Shown in pieces: positions 49,433 to 57,340 of a stretch of DNA of 64,000 bases. Source of the stretch: Oscillospiraceae bacterium (GTDB lineage Bacteria; Bacillota; Clostridia; Oscillospirales; Oscillospiraceae); assembly GCA_916988195.3 (NCBI GenBank), contig CAKASQ030000008.1, forward strand, positions 1 to 64,000, in the 5' to 3' direction. Position 1 is the stretch's first letter, and every line of letters starts with the position of its first letter. A program made the position numbers and the translations under genes. The notes below the pieces were generated by a model. That model saw only the letters and a list, made by a program, of their open reading frames with translations. It did not search any database and was not told the DNA's origin.

Positions 49433-51091
49433 TCAGTGCTCTTTGGGAAGCGTGACGCGGATCTCGGTGCCGCGGCCGGGTTCACTCTCGAGGGCAATCT
49501 TGCCGCCGTGGTACATGGCCGCGTGCTTGACGATGGACAGGCCGAGTCCCGTGCCGCCGGAGGCCTTGGAGTGGCTCTTGTCGACGCGGTAGAAGCGCTC
49601 AAAGATCCGGCTCTGGTGCTCGGGCGCAATGCCGATGCCAGTATCGAGGACCGAGATGGCGGCTTCCTGCTCGCGGTTTTCAACGTGAATGCGGATGCTT
49701 CCGCCGGGACGGTTATATTTGATGGCATTGTCGCAGAGATTGTAAAGCATCTCATATAAAAGCCTTCGCACGCCGAAGACGACGCTGCTCTGGCCGTCGG
49801 TCGTGATGGTGACGGAGGCCTTGTCTGCCGCCGCGCGAAGATCCTCGGCGACCTCGCCCGCAAGCGACAACAGCTCCACATTTTCCTTCGGCATCTCCAC
49901 GCCCTCATCCAGCTGCGACAGACGGATGATGTCGGCGATCAGCGCAACCAGACGCTGCGCTTCGGTGCGGATGTGGCCGATGAAGCGCGGCATATCCTCG
50001 GGCTTTACCATGCCGTTTTCAATGAGCTCGGCGCTTCCGATGATGCCTTGCAGCGGCGTTTTGAGCTCGTGCGACACGTTTGCAGTAAATTCGCGGCGCG
50101 CCTGCTCGGCGGTTTCGCGCTCGGTAATGTCGAAGCACAGAAGAACGGCTCCGATTTTTTCGCCCGCGGACTCGATGCGGCTGATGTCGAACTGATAGAT
50201 ACGCCCGGAGAGCTCGACGCGGGTCTCGCTGTGACCCGTTTCGCGCGCGCGGTCGATGGCTTGAGAAACGTCGGTGCTCCGGTCGAGCGTCAGGAAATTC
50301 TGCCCGACGCAGCCTTCCTGCGCGCTGAAAAGCTTACTTGCCGAAGGGTTGATGCTCAGGATGGCGTTCTTATTGTCGAGCAGCACGAGGCCCTCGGGCA
50401 TGCTCTGCGTGATGTGGGTGAACTCGTCGGTCTTGCGCTGTAATTCTCGCAGCTGATCGTCGATCTGCTCGTGTTGGCGGTTGATCCGGCCGAGCAGCGG
50501 GGCAATCTCATCGTAGGCCTTCGCCTCGAGCGGGTGATCGAGATCGATGGCGTTGAGCGGCTCGACAATGCGGCGGGAGAGCTGCTTGGCAAGAAGCGCG
50601 CTGAAAATCACGGCGGCGAGCAAAATGACCAGCACCGGCTGAAGCATGCCAAGCAGCAGCACCGCGAGCGTCTGCCGCGAGACGCAGATGCGGAGCACGC
50701 TCCCGTCGTCCATGCGCTTTGCGACGTAGATCGTCTTTTCAAGAAGCGTCTGCGAATACCGGCTGCTTTCGCCCTCGCCGGTGGTGAGCGCCTGCTGTAC
50801 TTCCTCGCGCGCGGCATGGTTCTCCATCGTGCTTGCGTCTGCCTGCGTATCGTAAAGCACCGTGCCGTCCGGCGCGATCCACGTCAGGCGGTAGCGGTTC
50901 GAGTCGATGGTATCAAGATATGTTTCGCCGCCTTGCGATACGCCGGAGGCCGCTAAGGTCAACTCATCGCGCAGCGCCTGGGACTGGAGACCTGCAAAGT
51001 AATCGTACAGGCAGCCCATGACGAGCACGAGGCTTGCCAAAAGCGCGCACACGGCGACAAGCAGCGTTGAGCGGAAGATTTTCTTTGTCAT
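49433..51091 (-). CDS. phoR: Phosphate-sensing histidine kinase PhoR
   Basis: A 552-residue kinase from ATG 51091 (MTKKIFRSTLLVAVCALL). It has two membrane helices at 7-29 and about 160-185, an extracytoplasmic sensor between them, a HAMP-like linker, a PAS domain (residues 230-330, SMPEGLVLLDNKNAILSINPSASKLF) and then HisKA (ANVSHELKTPLQGIIGSAELI; phospho-His) and an ATPase domain with NLCDNAIKYN (N box), DTGIGIAPEHQ (G1) and SGGTGLGLSIVKHA (G2). The start overlaps the response regulator stop by four bases. In this operon it should sense low phosphate through the Pst complex and PhoU. Confidence 0.92.
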   Translation of the reverse strand: MTKKIFRSTLLVAVCALLASLVLVMGCLYDYFAGLQSQALRDELTLAASGVSQGGETYLDTIDSNRYRLTWIAPDGTVLYDTQADASTMENHAAREEVQQALTTGEGESSRYSQTLLEKTIYVAKRMDDGSVLRICVSRQTLAVLLLGMLQPVLVILLAAVIFSALLAKQLSRRIVEPLNAIDLDHPLEAKAYDEIAPLLGRINRQHEQIDDQLRELQRKTDEFTHITQSMPEGLVLLDNKNAILSINPSASKLFSAQEGCVGQNFLTLDRSTDVSQAIDRARETGHSETRVELSGRIYQFDISRIESAGEKIGAVLLCFDITERETAEQARREFTANVSHELKTPLQGIIGSAELIENGMVKPEDMPRFIGHIRTEAQRLVALIADIIRLSQLDEGVEMPKENVELLSLAGEVAEDLRAAADKASVTITTDGQSSVVFGVRRLLYEMLYNLCDNAIKYNRPGGSIRIHVENREQEAAISVLDTGIGIAPEHQSRIFERFYRVDKSHSKASGGTGLGLSIVKHAAMYHGGKIALESEPGRGTEIRVTLPKEH

Positions 51092-51762
51092 TTCGAGCCC
51101 TCCCATCGGTAGCCCACACCGCGCACGGTGGCGATGTGCTCACCGCAGATGCCAAGTTTTTGCCGCAGCGTCCGGATGTGCATGTCAATCGTGCGCGTTT
51201 CGCCGTAGTAATCCGTGCCCCAGACCTTTTCCATGAGCTGGTCGCGCGTGAAGGCCATGCCGGGATGCTGCAAGAACAGGCGCAGCAGCTCAAATTCCTT
51301 GAATGTCAGCTCCACACGCTGCCCATTTGCCGTGACGGTGTGCGCGTCGAGGTCGACCGAAATGCCGCCGCTCTGCAAAAGATGCGCAGGTGCTTGCATC
51401 TGGCAGCGGCGAAGGACCGCCTTCACGCAGGAGACAAGCTCCATGACCCCGAAGGGCTTTGTGAGATAGTAGTCCGCGCCCAAGTCTAAGCCCTGAATTT
51501 TATCGTATTCCGCGCCCTTGGCCGTTGCCATGACGACGGGGATGCTGGAAAGAGCAGGGGAGGACTTCATCCGGCGCAGAAGCTCGATGCCGTCGAGTCC
51601 CGGGAGCATCACGTCGAGCACGACAAGCTCGGGCATTTCCTCCTGCAAGGCGTTCCAGAATGCCTTCCCGTCCTCAAAGCCTCTGGCCTCAAAGCCGGTC
51701 GATTGCAGGGCATAGACCTCAATGTCGCGGATGCTGGCGTCGTCTTCCACGCACCAGATCAT
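51088..51762 (-). CDS. phoB: Phosphate response regulator PhoB/PhoP (OmpR family)
   Basis: A 224-residue regulator from ATG 51762 ([20 protein letters not shown]); an upstream in-frame ATG would include the phoU coupling region. The receiver domain has the acidic pair EDD, the phospho-Asp in LVVLDVMLPGLDG and the conserved Lys in YYLTKPFG. The C-terminal winged helix (LTFKEFELLRLFLQHPGMAFTRDQLMEKVWG, then YYGETRTIDMHIRTLRQKLG) is OmpR-type and would bind direct repeats like TTTTACA. It should activate the pst operon at low phosphate. Confidence 0.92.
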   Translation of the reverse strand: MIWCVEDDASIRDIEVYALQSTGFEARGFEDGKAFWNALQEEMPELVVLDVMLPGLDGIELLRRMKSSPALSSIPVVMATAKGAEYDKIQGLDLGADYYLTKPFGVMELVSCVKAVLRRCQMQAPAHLLQSGGISVDLDAHTVTANGQRVELTFKEFELLRLFLQHPGMAFTRDQLMEKVWGTDYYGETRTIDMHIRTLRQKLGICGEHIATVRGVGYRWEGSK

Positions 51763-52412
51763 GTTTCTCCCTCCTTGTGTACGCCGGTCACCGAGAAGAC
51801 CACCCACTGGGCGATGTTCACCGCGTGGTCGGCGATGCGTTCAAAGTATTTGGCAATCATCAGGCAGTCGAGGAAATACGCCCCGTCCTCCGGATGCTTG
51901 GAAATCTTTTCAATCAGAGATTGCTTGACCTCGTCAAAATACTGGTCGACAGTATCGTCCGCGCGCTCGACCCATTCGGCAAGGCGCGTATCGCGCTTGA
52001 CAAACGCGTCGACGCTGTTTGTGACCATCGTGATGGCGGCGCGCGCCATCTGCTGAAGAAGGCCGTCGTGCTCGCTCTGCCGCCCATTTAAAAACAGGAC
52101 GATCTCCGCGATGTCCTCAGCCTGATCGCCGATGCGCTCCATGTCCGTGACCATTTTCAGAGCTGCCGAAATCTGGCGCAGGTCGCGCGCGACGGGCTGC
52201 TGCTGAAGTAAAAGCCGCAGGCAGAGCGTTTCGATCGAGCGCTCTTTTTCGTCAATTTCCGCGTCAAGCGGCGCAACCTTTTTCGCGAGCGACGCGTCGC
52301 CGTCTCCAAGCGCCTTGGCGGCCAGCGCGATGACCTCCTCGCATAGAGCGCCCATGCGGATCATTTCACTGTTGAGTACATTCAGCTGTTCATCAAACCG
52401 GTTTCTCATCAT
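51759..52412 (-). CDS. phoU: Phosphate transport regulator PhoU
   Basis: A 217-residue helical protein ([31 protein letters not shown]) built from two similar three-helix units, each with the PhoU metal-binding block ([13 protein letters not shown] and [17 protein letters not shown]/DxxxD patterns). It links the Pst transporter to PhoR and keeps the kinase off when phosphate is plentiful. Overlaps pstB by four bases and the response regulator start by four bases, so translation is coupled through the operon. Confidence 0.95.
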   Translation of the reverse strand: MMRNRFDEQLNVLNSEMIRMGALCEEVIALAAKALGDGDASLAKKVAPLDAEIDEKERSIETLCLRLLLQQQPVARDLRQISAALKMVTDMERIGDQAEDIAEIVLFLNGRQSEHDGLLQQMARAAITMVTNSVDAFVKRDTRLAEWVERADDTVDQYFDEVKQSLIEKISKHPEDGAYFLDCLMIAKYFERIADHAVNIAQWVVFSVTGVHKEGET

Positions 52413-53164
52413 CCAAACCTCCCTGTGATGTAATCCTCGGTGCGTTTGTCCTGCGGCTGGGAGAACATTTGCTCTGTCTGGCCGTACTCCACGAGCTCGC
52501 CGAGCAGGAAAAACGCGGTGGTGTCCGAAATGCGGACAGCCTGCTGCATGTTGTGGGTCACGATGACGATCGTGTACTGCTCGTGCAGCTGCGTGGCAAG
52601 GTCTTCAATCTTGGAGGTGGAAATGGGGTCGAGTGCGCTTGTCGGCTCGTCCATCAAAAGCACCTTCGGCTCGACGGCAAGCGCCCGCGCGATACAGAGC
52701 CTTTGCTGCTGGCCGCCGGAGAGGCCGAGCGCGTTTTTCTTGAGCCGGTCTTTGACCTCGTCCCAGATGGCCGCGCCGCGCAGGGATTTTTCCACGATGT
52801 CATCGAGCTTTGCTTTGTTGCGGATGCCGTGCGTTCTCGGACCGTAGGCGATGTTGTCGTAGATGCTCATGGGGAAGGGGTTCGGCTTCTGGAAGACCAT
52901 GCCGATGCTCTTGCGGAGTTCGTTCACATCCACGGAAGGATCGTAAATGTTTTCACCCTCGTAGGTGACCTCGCCCGTGATTTTTACGCCGCCCACGAGG
53001 TCGTTCATCCGGTTGAGCGTCTTTAAAAACGTGGACTTGCCGCAGCCGGAGGGGCCGATGAGCGCGGTGATGCTTTTTTCGGGGATGTCGATGCTGATAT
53101 TATGCAGCGCCTGATGCGCCCCGTACCAGAGGTTCAGGTCATGCGCAGATAAGATAGCTGGCAT
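52409..53164 (-). CDS. pstB: Phosphate ABC transporter ATPase PstB
   Basis: A 251-residue ATPase. Walker [22 protein letters not shown], signature [19 protein letters not shown], Walker [17 protein letters not shown] and switch [11 protein letters not shown] are complete and match PstB (the NRMND and PxDxN-type insertion is specific to it). It powers phosphate uptake with PstC and PstA. The downstream phoU starts inside its last codon. Confidence 0.96.
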   Translation of the reverse strand: MPAILSAHDLNLWYGAHQALHNISIDIPEKSITALIGPSGCGKSTFLKTLNRMNDLVGGVKITGEVTYEGENIYDPSVDVNELRKSIGMVFQKPNPFPMSIYDNIAYGPRTHGIRNKAKLDDIVEKSLRGAAIWDEVKDRLKKNALGLSGGQQQRLCIARALAVEPKVLLMDEPTSALDPISTSKIEDLATQLHEQYTIVIVTHNMQQAVRISDTTAFFLLGELVEYGQTEQMFSQPQDKRTEDYITGRFG

Positions 53165-53235
53165 ATTTCGTTCCTTTCTCCTATTATGTCAAAAATCTGC
53201 CGCCATGGCAAGAGCGGCGGAATATATTTCGGAAT

Positions 53236-54099
53236 TTACAGTGCTTTTTTCTTCTGGAAGTGCCGGGCAACAAACTCGGCGGCGAGGTTGATGGCGAGCG
53301 TCAGGAGCATCAGAATGGCCGCGATGGCGAAGGCCACCTCAAACTCGCCCTCTTCTTTTGCGTAGACATAAAGGGCGACGGTGAGCGTTGCGCCGGGGCT
53401 CGACAAGCCGTCAAAAATTCCGTGCAGCGCGTGGGCAAAGCCGGCGGTAAACAAAAGTGCGGCGGATTCTCCTAAAATGCGGCCGACGCTCAGGATGCAG
53501 CCTGTGATCACGCCGTCGATGCAGCCGGGGAGCACCACCGTGCGCACCACGCGCCACTTGCCGGCGCCAAGTCCGAACGCGCCCTCGCGGTAGCTCTGGG
53601 GAACGGTCTTGAGGCTCTCCTGCGTCGTGCGCAGAATCGTCGGCAGGTTCATGACGGCAAGCGTCAGAGCGCCCGCGAGAAGAGACGTTCCCATGCCGAG
53701 TACCTCACAGAAGATCAGCATACCGGCAAGGCCGTAGATGATCGAGGGGATGCCGGAGAGGGTTTCGGCGGCATATTCGATGACGGCGACGAGCTTTTTG
53801 TTTTTTGCGTACTCCGTGAGATAAATGGCCGCGCCAACGCCGAGCGGGAGAACGATCACGATCGTCGCAAGAACAATGTAAATGGTATTCATGAGATCCG
53901 GCAGAATGCCGATGCGCTCCGTCAGATAGCTCGGCGACGTAGAAAGAAGCTCCCATGTGATGTTGGGAAGACCCTTTACGAGCACGTAGCCGACCAGAAA
54001 CAAAACCAGCGCGCCCGTCAGCCCCGCGCAGAGGTACATGAGCGCCTTCATGCAACCGACGTAGGCTTTTCGGGAGGAAGAGAGTGTTTTATGTTTCAT
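53236..54099 (-). CDS. pstA: Phosphate ABC transporter permease PstA
   Basis: A 287-residue membrane protein with six transmembrane helices and the ABC-2-type EAA motif region SLKTVPQSYREGAFGLGAGKWRVVRTVVLP (about residues 165-200), which contacts PstB. The short N-terminal region (KTLSSSRKAYVGCMKALMYLCAG) is typical of PstA. It is separated from pstC by one base. The pair PstC-PstA forms the channel. Confidence 0.94.
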   Translation of the reverse strand: MKHKTLSSSRKAYVGCMKALMYLCAGLTGALVLFLVGYVLVKGLPNITWELLSTSPSYLTERIGILPDLMNTIYIVLATIVIVLPLGVGAAIYLTEYAKNKKLVAVIEYAAETLSGIPSIIYGLAGMLIFCEVLGMGTSLLAGALTLAVMNLPTILRTTQESLKTVPQSYREGAFGLGAGKWRVVRTVVLPGCIDGVITGCILSVGRILGESAALLFTAGFAHALHGIFDGLSSPGATLTVALYVYAKEEGEFEVAFAIAAILMLLTLAINLAAEFVARHFQKKKAL

Positions 54100-54100
54100 C

Positions 54101-54982
54101 TTATGCCTCCTTGCCGCGCTTTAAGAAGAAGTTGAGCGTCGCGTTGATCAGCAGAATGAACAGGAACAGCACCAGCGCGATGGAAAACAGCGCCTGCTGC
54201 TGAAGACCCGAGGAGTAGGACATTTCGCTGGCAACGGCGGTGGTCAAAAAGCGTACGCTTTCAAAAAGAGATGTGGGAAGATTCGGCGCATTGCCCGAGA
54301 CCATCATGACGGCCATGGCCTCACCGATGGCTCTGCCGACGCCAAGAACGACCGCCGCCGCAATGCCGCTTCTGGCTGCCGGAACCGAGACGCGCAGATA
54401 CGTCTCTACCGGCGTTGCCCCGAGCGCCAAGGACGCGTCCTCATACTCCTTGGGCACAGCCTCGAGCGCAGTGACGGAAACCTTGATGATGGACGGCAGG
54501 ATCATGATGGCAAGCACGATGATGGCCGCAAGCAGGCTCGCGCCGTCCGGGATATGAAAGAGCTTGCGGATACCGGGAACCAAAACCAGCATGCCGACCA
54601 GACCATAGACGACCGACGGAATGCCGGACAGCAGGCTCACAGCCGACGACAGGATGCTCTTGAGCTGCGGTGGGGCGAGCTTTGCGAGATAGACAGCGGT
54701 AAAAAATCCGATCGGAACGCCCAGCACGATCGCGCCCGCCGTGCCGTAGACGCTCGTCAGAATGAACGGCAGAATGCCGTATTGCGGGTTCGTTTTCGAG
54801 GTGGAAGCCCAGACCTTTCCGAACAGGAAGGGGACAAGGCCGATTTTCCGGATGGCGGGAATGCCGGAGACAATCAGATAGATCGTGATGAGCAGCACGC
54901 AGCCAACGGTCACAAGCCCCAGCAGCAGAAACACGCCGTGGATGACACGCTCGAGCGCCTGCTTTTTTAGATATTGTTTCAT
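54101..54982 (-). CDS. pstC: Phosphate ABC transporter permease PstC
   Basis: A 293-residue permease with six helices. VTALEAVPKEYEDASLALGATPVETYLRVSVPAARSG is its EAA loop, and SKTNPQYGILPFILTSVYGTAGAIVLGVPIGFFTAVYLA is the first PstC-specific segment. Encoded between pstS and pstA in the usual order, 68 bases after pstS. Cell-membrane location. Confidence 0.94.
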   Translation of the reverse strand: MKQYLKKQALERVIHGVFLLLGLVTVGCVLLITIYLIVSGIPAIRKIGLVPFLFGKVWASTSKTNPQYGILPFILTSVYGTAGAIVLGVPIGFFTAVYLAKLAPPQLKSILSSAVSLLSGIPSVVYGLVGMLVLVPGIRKLFHIPDGASLLAAIIVLAIMILPSIIKVSVTALEAVPKEYEDASLALGATPVETYLRVSVPAARSGIAAAVVLGVGRAIGEAMAVMMVSGNAPNLPTSLFESVRFLTTAVASEMSYSSGLQQQALFSIALVLFLFILLINATLNFFLKRGKEA

Positions 54983-55050
54983 AAATTACTTGTCCTCTTT
55001 TAAACCGGCAAAGAAGCGGCCAGTTTCCCGGCCGCCTGTTTGCGTTTGTC

Positions 55051-55857
55051 TTAGTTCGCCGCGACAGCACCGGCAGCCGCGATGATGGGAGCGGCCTCGC
55101 TCGAGAGCGCGTAGTCGAAGAACTTCTGGGCCGCCTCGGAGAGCTTCGTGCCGTCCTTGGTGACGAGAACGAACGGTCTCTGGATGACGTAGCTGCCGTC
55201 CTTCACGGTGTCCTCGGTGGGAGCAACGCCGCCGACCGTGAGCGCCTTGACGCTGTCTTTGACAGAGGAGAGGGAAGCGTAGCCGATCGCGTCGGGGTTC
55301 TGGGAGACGGTGGTGATGACGTCGCCGGTGGAGGTCAGCTCCTGACGGTACTGGCAGGCGTCGGTTGTGCCGGTAATGGACTCAAAGCCGTCTCTTGTGC
55401 CGGAACCGGCCTCGCGGCCGATCAGGACGATCTCCGCGTCGTTGCCGCCGACATCCTTCCAGTTGGTGATCTCGCCGGTGTAGATCGAAGCGATCTGCTC
55501 AACAGACAAATCGGAAACGGGGTTCTCGGGGTTTACGATGATGGCGATGCCGTCGAGCGCGACGGTCGTTCCGACGAGGCCGGAGGACTTTTCCTCATCC
55601 TTCAGCGCGCGGCTGGATAAACCGATGTCGCAGCGGCCTTCCTGCACGGCCTTGATGCCCGAGCCGGAGCCGGTGGGGTTGTAGGTGAAGGTAACGCCGG
55701 AGTTTGCGGACATGAACGACTCGCCGAGCGCGCCGATGACCTTTTCCATCGAGGTCGAGCCGTCGGTCGCGACCTGACCGGAAAGCTTCTTCGCGCAGCC
55801 GGTGAACATGGCCGCGACGCACAATACTGCAAGTGCAATGCTGATCAACTTTTTCAT
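55051..55857 (-). CDS. pstS: Phosphate-binding lipoprotein PstS
   Basis: A 268-residue lipoprotein: signal peptide MKKLISIALAVLCVAAMFTGC with the lipidated Cys at residue 21. The phosphate-binding motifs are visible: QVATDGSTSMEKV (Ser/Thr loop), YNPTGSGSGIKAVQEG, IGLSSRALKDEEKS and the anchor LIGREAGSGTRDGFES (the Arg-Asp pair that grips phosphate). It captures phosphate at the cell surface and hands it to PstC-PstA. It is the first gene of the leftward seven-gene operon. Pho-box-like repeats occur about 100 bases upstream. Confidence 0.95.
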   Translation of the reverse strand: MKKLISIALAVLCVAAMFTGCAKKLSGQVATDGSTSMEKVIGALGESFMSANSGVTFTYNPTGSGSGIKAVQEGRCDIGLSSRALKDEEKSSGLVGTTVALDGIAIIVNPENPVSDLSVEQIASIYTGEITNWKDVGGNDAEIVLIGREAGSGTRDGFESITGTTDACQYRQELTSTGDVITTVSQNPDAIGYASLSSVKDSVKALTVGGVAPTEDTVKDGSYVIQRPFVLVTKDGTKLSEAAQKFFDYALSSEAAPIIAAAGAVAAN

Positions 55858-55958
55858 GATTTGAAATCTCCTTACATTTCATGTTTTAATTTCTTTGGAT
55901 ATCTTGTCCTTACGCCAAACAGGATACCGCCCGCGCGTAAAATAGAAAAGCGAGGTTT

Positions 55959-55984
55959 TGTAAAATCAATGTAAAACTGTAAAA
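55959..55984 (-). promoter_or_regulatory. Pho-box-like repeats upstream of pstS
   Basis: On the minus strand three TTTTACA words occur (at 55984, 55976 and 55965) with 8- and 11-base steps, about 100 bases upstream of pstS. The 11-base periodicity matches PhoP direct repeats of Bacillus. Confidence 0.65.
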
Positions 55985-56043
55985 TGGGCAGAAAAAATGC
56001 CGGACACAGGGAGCCCTGCATCCGGCGCTTGCAAAAAACGTTT

Positions 56044-56304
56044 TTACTTTTTAAAAATGGAGAACAGCCCGCCCTTTTTTTCATACGGCTCGCAAGCGTA
56101 TCCGAGCAGCTTATAGCCCGTGGGGTCGAGCGCGGCTTTGAGCTCTGCCTCTGAAAGCTCCGTCTCGCTCACGATGACGGCCTCGCCCTTCGCGTGCGAC
56201 GCGGAGACCTTTTTGACCTTGAACTGGTTGCGGATGGTGTCGCAGACATGGCTTTCACACATGGAACAGGCCATGCCGTCAATTTTAAGTGTGATCTGAT
56301 ACAT
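56044..56304 (-). CDS. Heavy-metal-associated (HMA) domain protein
   Basis: An 86-residue CopZ-like protein. GMACSMCESHVCDTIRN (residues 10-26) is the GMxCxxC metal-binding loop of HMA domains, with an extra Cys at residue 21. After the ferredoxin-like fold, the chain adds a Cys (YACEPYEK) and a basic/aromatic tail (GGLFSIFKK). The usual metal is copper, but the pairing with feo on the opposite side of a shared control region and the metal-regulator palindrome at 56339 suggest a role in iron or other transition-metal handling. Start ATG 56304 follows CACAGGAGGC. Confidence 0.8.
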   Translation of the reverse strand: MYQITLKIDGMACSMCESHVCDTIRNQFKVKKVSASHAKGEAVIVSETELSEAELKAALDPTGYKLLGYACEPYEKKGGLFSIFKK

Positions 56305-56338
56305 AAAATAGCCTCCTGTGCGTTCGCGGCGGCCTTGC

Positions 56339-56356
56339 GGTTAGATAAGGCTAACC
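56339..56356. promoter_or_regulatory. Metal-box palindrome upstream of the HMA gene
   Basis: GGTTAGATAAGGCTAACC, a perfect GGTTAG-N6-CTAACC, 34 bases upstream of the HMA ATG on the minus strand and 130 bases upstream of the feo promoter. Confidence 0.8.
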
Positions 56357-56476
56357 ACCTGAGTAAAAAACAAACCCGCCGGGACTTTTTCTGCCGATAT
56401 CATACCGCGAAGGTAGGCAGAAGTCAAGAGGAGAAGCAGTATGGAAAAAACGAGGAAAAAAGAGCGGAAAAAGGAC

Positions 56477-56505
56477 TTGACAACAGAGGTTAGAGATGCT
56501 AAACT
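56477..56505 (+). promoter_or_regulatory. feo promoter with overlapping GGTTAG palindrome
   Basis: TTGACA (56477-56482), 17 bases, TAAACT (56500-56505). GGTTAGAGATGCTAAACT (56488-56505), a variant of the palindrome with a changed right half, covers the spacer and the -10 box, the classical place for a repressor. Confidence 0.75.
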
Positions 56506-56512
56506 ATGGGCT

Positions 56513-56530
56513 GGTTAGGGGAGCTTAACC
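56513..56530. promoter_or_regulatory. GGTTAG palindrome near the feo transcription start
   Basis: GGTTAGGGGAGCTTAACC, one mismatch from GGTTAG-N6-CTAACC, 25 bases downstream of the promoter copy. Confidence 0.65.
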
Positions 56531-56575
56531 TGTGGCTTGCCATGGGCAGAGACCCGGATCGTTTTTTAGAACAGC

Positions 56576-56593
56576 GGTTAGTTGTGGCTAACC
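56576..56593. promoter_or_regulatory. Perfect GGTTAG palindrome in the feo leader
   Basis: GGTTAGTTGTGGCTAACC, 20 bases upstream of the first feoA. Its right half GGCTAACC is the same as in the accessory cluster copy at 23547. Confidence 0.75.
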
Positions 56594-56613
56594 GGGACAG
56601 CGAGGTGTTGGAT

Positions 56614-56826
56614 ATGCTGCCGTTGACACTGGCAAATATCGGAGAAGAACAGATGATTCACAAGGTCGGAGGCTCGCCGGAGGTGAAAAAGCACCTCGAG
56701 GATTTGGGCTTTGTGGCCGGCGGCACGGTCACTGTCGTCTCCTCCCTGAATGGCAACGTCATCGTCAAGGTCAAAGAGGCGCGCGTCGCGATCAGCGAGG
56801 AAATGGCGCGCAAGATCATGGTGTAA
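56614..56826 (+). CDS. feoA: FeoA-like protein, first copy
   Basis: A 70-residue SH3-like protein from ATG 56614 (MLPLTLANIGEEQMIHKVGG), six bases after GAGGTG. A 36-residue longer form would read through the palindromes and is unlikely. The core KKHLEDLGFVAGGTVTVVSSLNGNVIVKVKEARVAIS is the FeoA fold (LxxLGFxxGxxV). FeoA assists FeoB in ferrous iron uptake on the cytosolic side. Two FeoA genes before FeoB are common in Clostridia. Confidence 0.9.
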   Translation: MLPLTLANIGEEQMIHKVGGSPEVKKHLEDLGFVAGGTVTVVSSLNGNVIVKVKEARVAISEEMARKIMV

Positions 56827-56869
56827 TCGATCAAGCGCCCACACGGGCGTTAGAAAAGGAGACAGAGGT

Positions 56870-57091
56870 ATGAAAACATTGAAAGACGCCAAAATCGGCG
56901 AAACCGTCAAGGTTGTGAAGCTGACGGGCGAAGGACCTGTCAAGCGCCGCATCATGGACATGGGTATCACGAAGGGCACGGAAGTGTTCGTCCGTAAGGT
57001 CGCGCCTCTCGGAGACCCCATGGAGGTCACCGTCCGCGGCTACGAGCTTTCGCTCCGCAAAGCTGATACCGAAATGATCGTGGTCGAGTGA
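56870..57091 (+). CDS. feoA: FeoA-like protein, second copy
   Basis: A 73-residue FeoA from ATG 56870 after AGGAGACAGAGGT. The sequence TLKDAKIGETVKVVKLTGEGPVKRRIMDMGITKGTEVFVRKVAPLGDPMEVTVRGYELSLRK is a typical single FeoA domain, with RRRxxDMGI and GDPxEV marks. It is 43 bases after the first copy and 249 bases before feoB. The longer upstream extension seen in this frame overlaps feoA-1 and is not real. Confidence 0.92.
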   Translation: MKTLKDAKIGETVKVVKLTGEGPVKRRIMDMGITKGTEVFVRKVAPLGDPMEVTVRGYELSLRKADTEMIVVE

Positions 57092-57340
57092 ATTTTTGGC
57101 GGCAATGCCCAAGCCTCTGCGCGCTGCCTGCTTGCAGCTTTTCCGCCATGCTGCGTAAAAATCCTCGCCAATCCGGAAGGATTGCCTGCGGCTTTTACTT
57201 GCCTGACGAAAAATCTGACGGCGCATGCAACACACAGATTCTTGTGCAATTCCGCCGGTTTTGTGAAATTAATTTTTTTTGAATGCTTGTTTGATGGCTC
57301 TAATTTTAATTAGAGCGCTGAAACAAGGAGGAGAAGTGAC

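Noticed and set aside
57092-57340. Possible riboswitch or attenuator between feoA-2 and feoB
   Set aside because: The stretch has only weak pairing and no recognisable riboswitch core; I see nothing to annotate in it.
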